The translations under genes were made by a program, and so were the position numbers. A stretch of DNA of 64,000 bases from Irpex lacteus (lineage: Eukaryota > Basidiomycota > Agaricomycetes > Polyporales > Irpicaceae): contig MQVO02000002.1 in the NCBI GenBank assembly GCA_001986395.2, positions 2,728,001-2,792,000 on the forward strand, in the 5' to 3' direction. This document shows, one piece after another, positions 62,501-64,000 of the stretch. Each line of letters starts with the position of its first letter. Position 1 is the first letter of the stretch. A model generated the notes under the pieces. That model had not been told where the DNA came from, ran no database searches, and was given only the letters and a program-made list of their open reading frames with translations.

Positions 62501-64000
62501 GGCTCGTCTGTTCTATTGGACCTTGAGGTCCTCGACATTCCTGATCGCCACCCGCTCCACCCTCAATTATACAAGTACACTAAGGCCCACCCCCATCATC
62601 GTCTACGCCCGAAGAATCGATCAACATATGTTTACTTGATAGACCCTTCCCCGGAGGGTAAGGCCGTCGCGGTTGCGATTGAGAAGGAGATGAAGGTACC
62701 GCCCGGGCCTATATCAGGTACGTGCCATGTAGTATCAACACGTCGCTATCTGACTGTTACTTTCAGCGGTGAAAGGTCAATTGCAAATCAAACCAGGGGA
62801 TGCAGTGATGGGTAGGAGTATCCTTGCAAATGGTGACCCCCAGGAGGATGCTCTGCATGCTCTCGGAGGAGTGACGTGAGTCAATTCATTGTTGCGACCA
62901 ACACTGCGCTCTCACCTCTTTCCAAAAGCCTAACCAGGGAGTCTCTTGAGTGTATGGATGGACTTACGGAGCTTGGATATACTCCAGACGATATTCTCGA
63001 TCTCATCAAAGAGGTTGAATTGGCTCGGGAGGACATGCTAGGGTCTCATGAGTACCGCATGGAGAACGGTGGGAAGGCAGAATTTGAGTCGCATTGGCGT
63101 GCCGAACCGTTGCAAGGTGCTCCCCGGTGTTATGGCCTCAATAATATGATACAGCGCACTCGCCGTCTAGAGAGCCCTCCCGCTGCGTTGAAGACCTATG
63201 GCGACGAACAGGACTCATACCAAAAGAAGATTAATAATTTCAACAGGGTAAGTCTTTGGGTCTCTGCGTCTTGCATGAATGTCATTGATAGCGAAGTGAG
63301 CAGGTCACAACAAAGCTGGACGCTATCTGCTGGAGATGTCAGGGGCCATCCGATCTAATCAAGGCTTGTACTGCCTATTCTGATCAGATCAACGCTCCTC
63401 GATTCGGGTGCAAGGAGAACACGTTCTGGGTGCCTTTGCAGGTCAATTGTGCCCCCGCACAACGTGTTGCTTGCAGTACGCTTACCGTTTTGTTTGCTGG
63501 CTCCTCGTCTCATCTTGTATTGTCCACAGAGACCACTCTAACTTCTCCGATGGGCCACTTTGGTGGGCCGCATCATGACTTGGGAGACTTTGGTGCTGGG
63601 CACACTTGCTGCCTTTGTCTATCAGATCTACGAAAATCGCCGGGCTGTGAACCCGGTCGTCTTCATCTTCTCGGTATTGGAGTTTGGTGGGAGCTCGAGT
63701 ACATGTCTCAGCTCTTCTTTTCAGGCTTGCTGCGCCATGGTGGAACTCCGCCTCTGGTTCCTCAAGATGTAGAGCTGGAGGGTTGGGAAATCCGTGTCAA
63801 TGTGATCAACTACCCCGCTGCCGCCGCTGTGTCAGGGGAAGCCAAACGTCCTCTCCACTCTGTCCCATACGAAGAGTTCCCATGTTATGTGCCGGCTGAA
63901 ATGACAGGAGCGCCCTTTGTCACACCTGTGGCACCAAAGTTCCCCCTCTGGTCCAATCATGCTACCCACGGCCAGGATGGTTGGATCGGACTTCCCCCCT
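59509..64000 (+). CDS. Large 2OG-Fe(II) dioxygenase-like protein, 3' end outside the window
   Basis: The firm part starts near 62462 (MAVPSVYPVTVPEGSSVLLD) and continues by GT-AG joins through LYKYTKAHPHHRLRPKNRST, SLTRESLECMDGLTELGYTP and QINAPRFGCKENTFWVPLQV. The catalytic region reads MGHFGGPHHDLGDFGAGHTC (HxD: His 63571-63573, Asp 63577-63579), GCEPGRLHLLGIGVWWELEY, SQLFFSGLLRHGGTPPLVPQ (distal His 63736-63738). This metal-ligand order, with PGR-HLL-GV and F-SG-R-HGG-PP, is typical of a basidiomycete oxygenase group that I associate with the JBP/TET-like dioxygenases; substrate unknown. Sequence 59509-62400 (MSVDQHATPGLPSQVTVGRL and later frames such as YRRPLFNIGVVARVDGVWLS) is probably its 5' part or a separate upstream gene; exon joins there are not resolved. 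It contains a foldback and tandem repeats. Confidence 0.6.
61781..61990. repeat. Three tandem units of about 75 bp
   Basis: The core (C/T)GCAGACGTCTCTCTTGACC then TCTG is repeated three times (near 61811, 61873 and 61960), each preceded by GGCCCA-CTCTC. The units lie in the unresolved 5' part of the dioxygenase-like gene, most likely in an intron or between genes. Confidence 0.75.
62118..62215. repeat. 98-bp foldback (stem of about 44 bp, 6-base loop)
   Basis: The left arm 62118-62165 (CCGGTCTG...GTAAGCGTGATTACAC...GGCGCTG) is complementary to the right arm 62172-62215. There is one 4-base bulge and a few mismatches. The loop is AAAATA. It sits upstream of the confident dioxygenase exons. 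It could be a tiny foldback transposon; no clear target duplication was seen. Confidence 0.85.

Noticed and set aside
19679..64000. KDZ (Kyakuja-Dileera-Zisupton) transposase
   Set aside because: Considered because of the dioxygenase-type genes, but I found no transposase of that type; the only transposase seen is hAT.

Overview
The window is nuclear DNA of a filamentous basidiomycete, very probably a mushroom-forming Agaricomycete. The genes are cut by many introns of about 50-70 bases with GT...AG ends. The conserved proteins are eukaryotic. The accessory genes (Cx2CxHxW-H modules, HECT-like ligases, JmjC-like and other 2-oxoglutarate/iron dioxygenases, an integrase-core protein, BTB) are of kinds I associate with Agaricomycetes. 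The species cannot be named from this.

Region 1 (1-18,920) is gene-dense and looks like ordinary core genome. It holds the 3' part of a Sgs1/BLM-type RecQ helicase (+), two tandem paralogues of a large DUF2421/FUSC-like membrane transporter (-), and a 341-bp MITE with an 8-bp target-site duplication. It then has galactose-1-phosphate uridylyltransferase (-), divergent from a DDX41-like DEAD-box helicase (+) over about 160 bp, a NUDIX ADP-ribose pyrophosphatase-like enzyme (+) and the ribosome-biogenesis factor SDA1 (-).

Region 2 (about 19-64 kb) changes character: long non-coding stretches, transposons, repeats and lineage-restricted genes. In order: a HECT-like E3 ligase with an N-terminal Cys/His motif; a JmjC-type dioxygenase-like gene; a small broken-looking gene; a dispersed repeat; a BTB fragment; a 19-bp minisatellite; two unknown genes; a complete 4,195-bp hAT transposon inserted in the second copy of the dispersed repeat; an array of about 5.4 diverged copies of a roughly 448-bp unit; a second dioxygenase-like gene; a Dap1/MAPR cytochrome-b5-like gene; an integrase-core gene; a proline-rich gene; repeat-rich DNA with a tRNA-Gly-like relic; an unknown probably expanded gene; and the start and middle of a third dioxygenase-like gene, cut by the window end.

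The conserved genes are independent housekeeping functions (DNA repair, galactose use, splicing, nucleotide sanitation, 60S ribosome assembly). In the accessory part, three unrelated-looking 2OG-Fe(II) dioxygenase-type genes lie within 40 kb of transposon-rich DNA beside a HECT-like ligase and an integrase-like gene. They are the best candidates for something new, but a shared pathway is not shown by the sequence.
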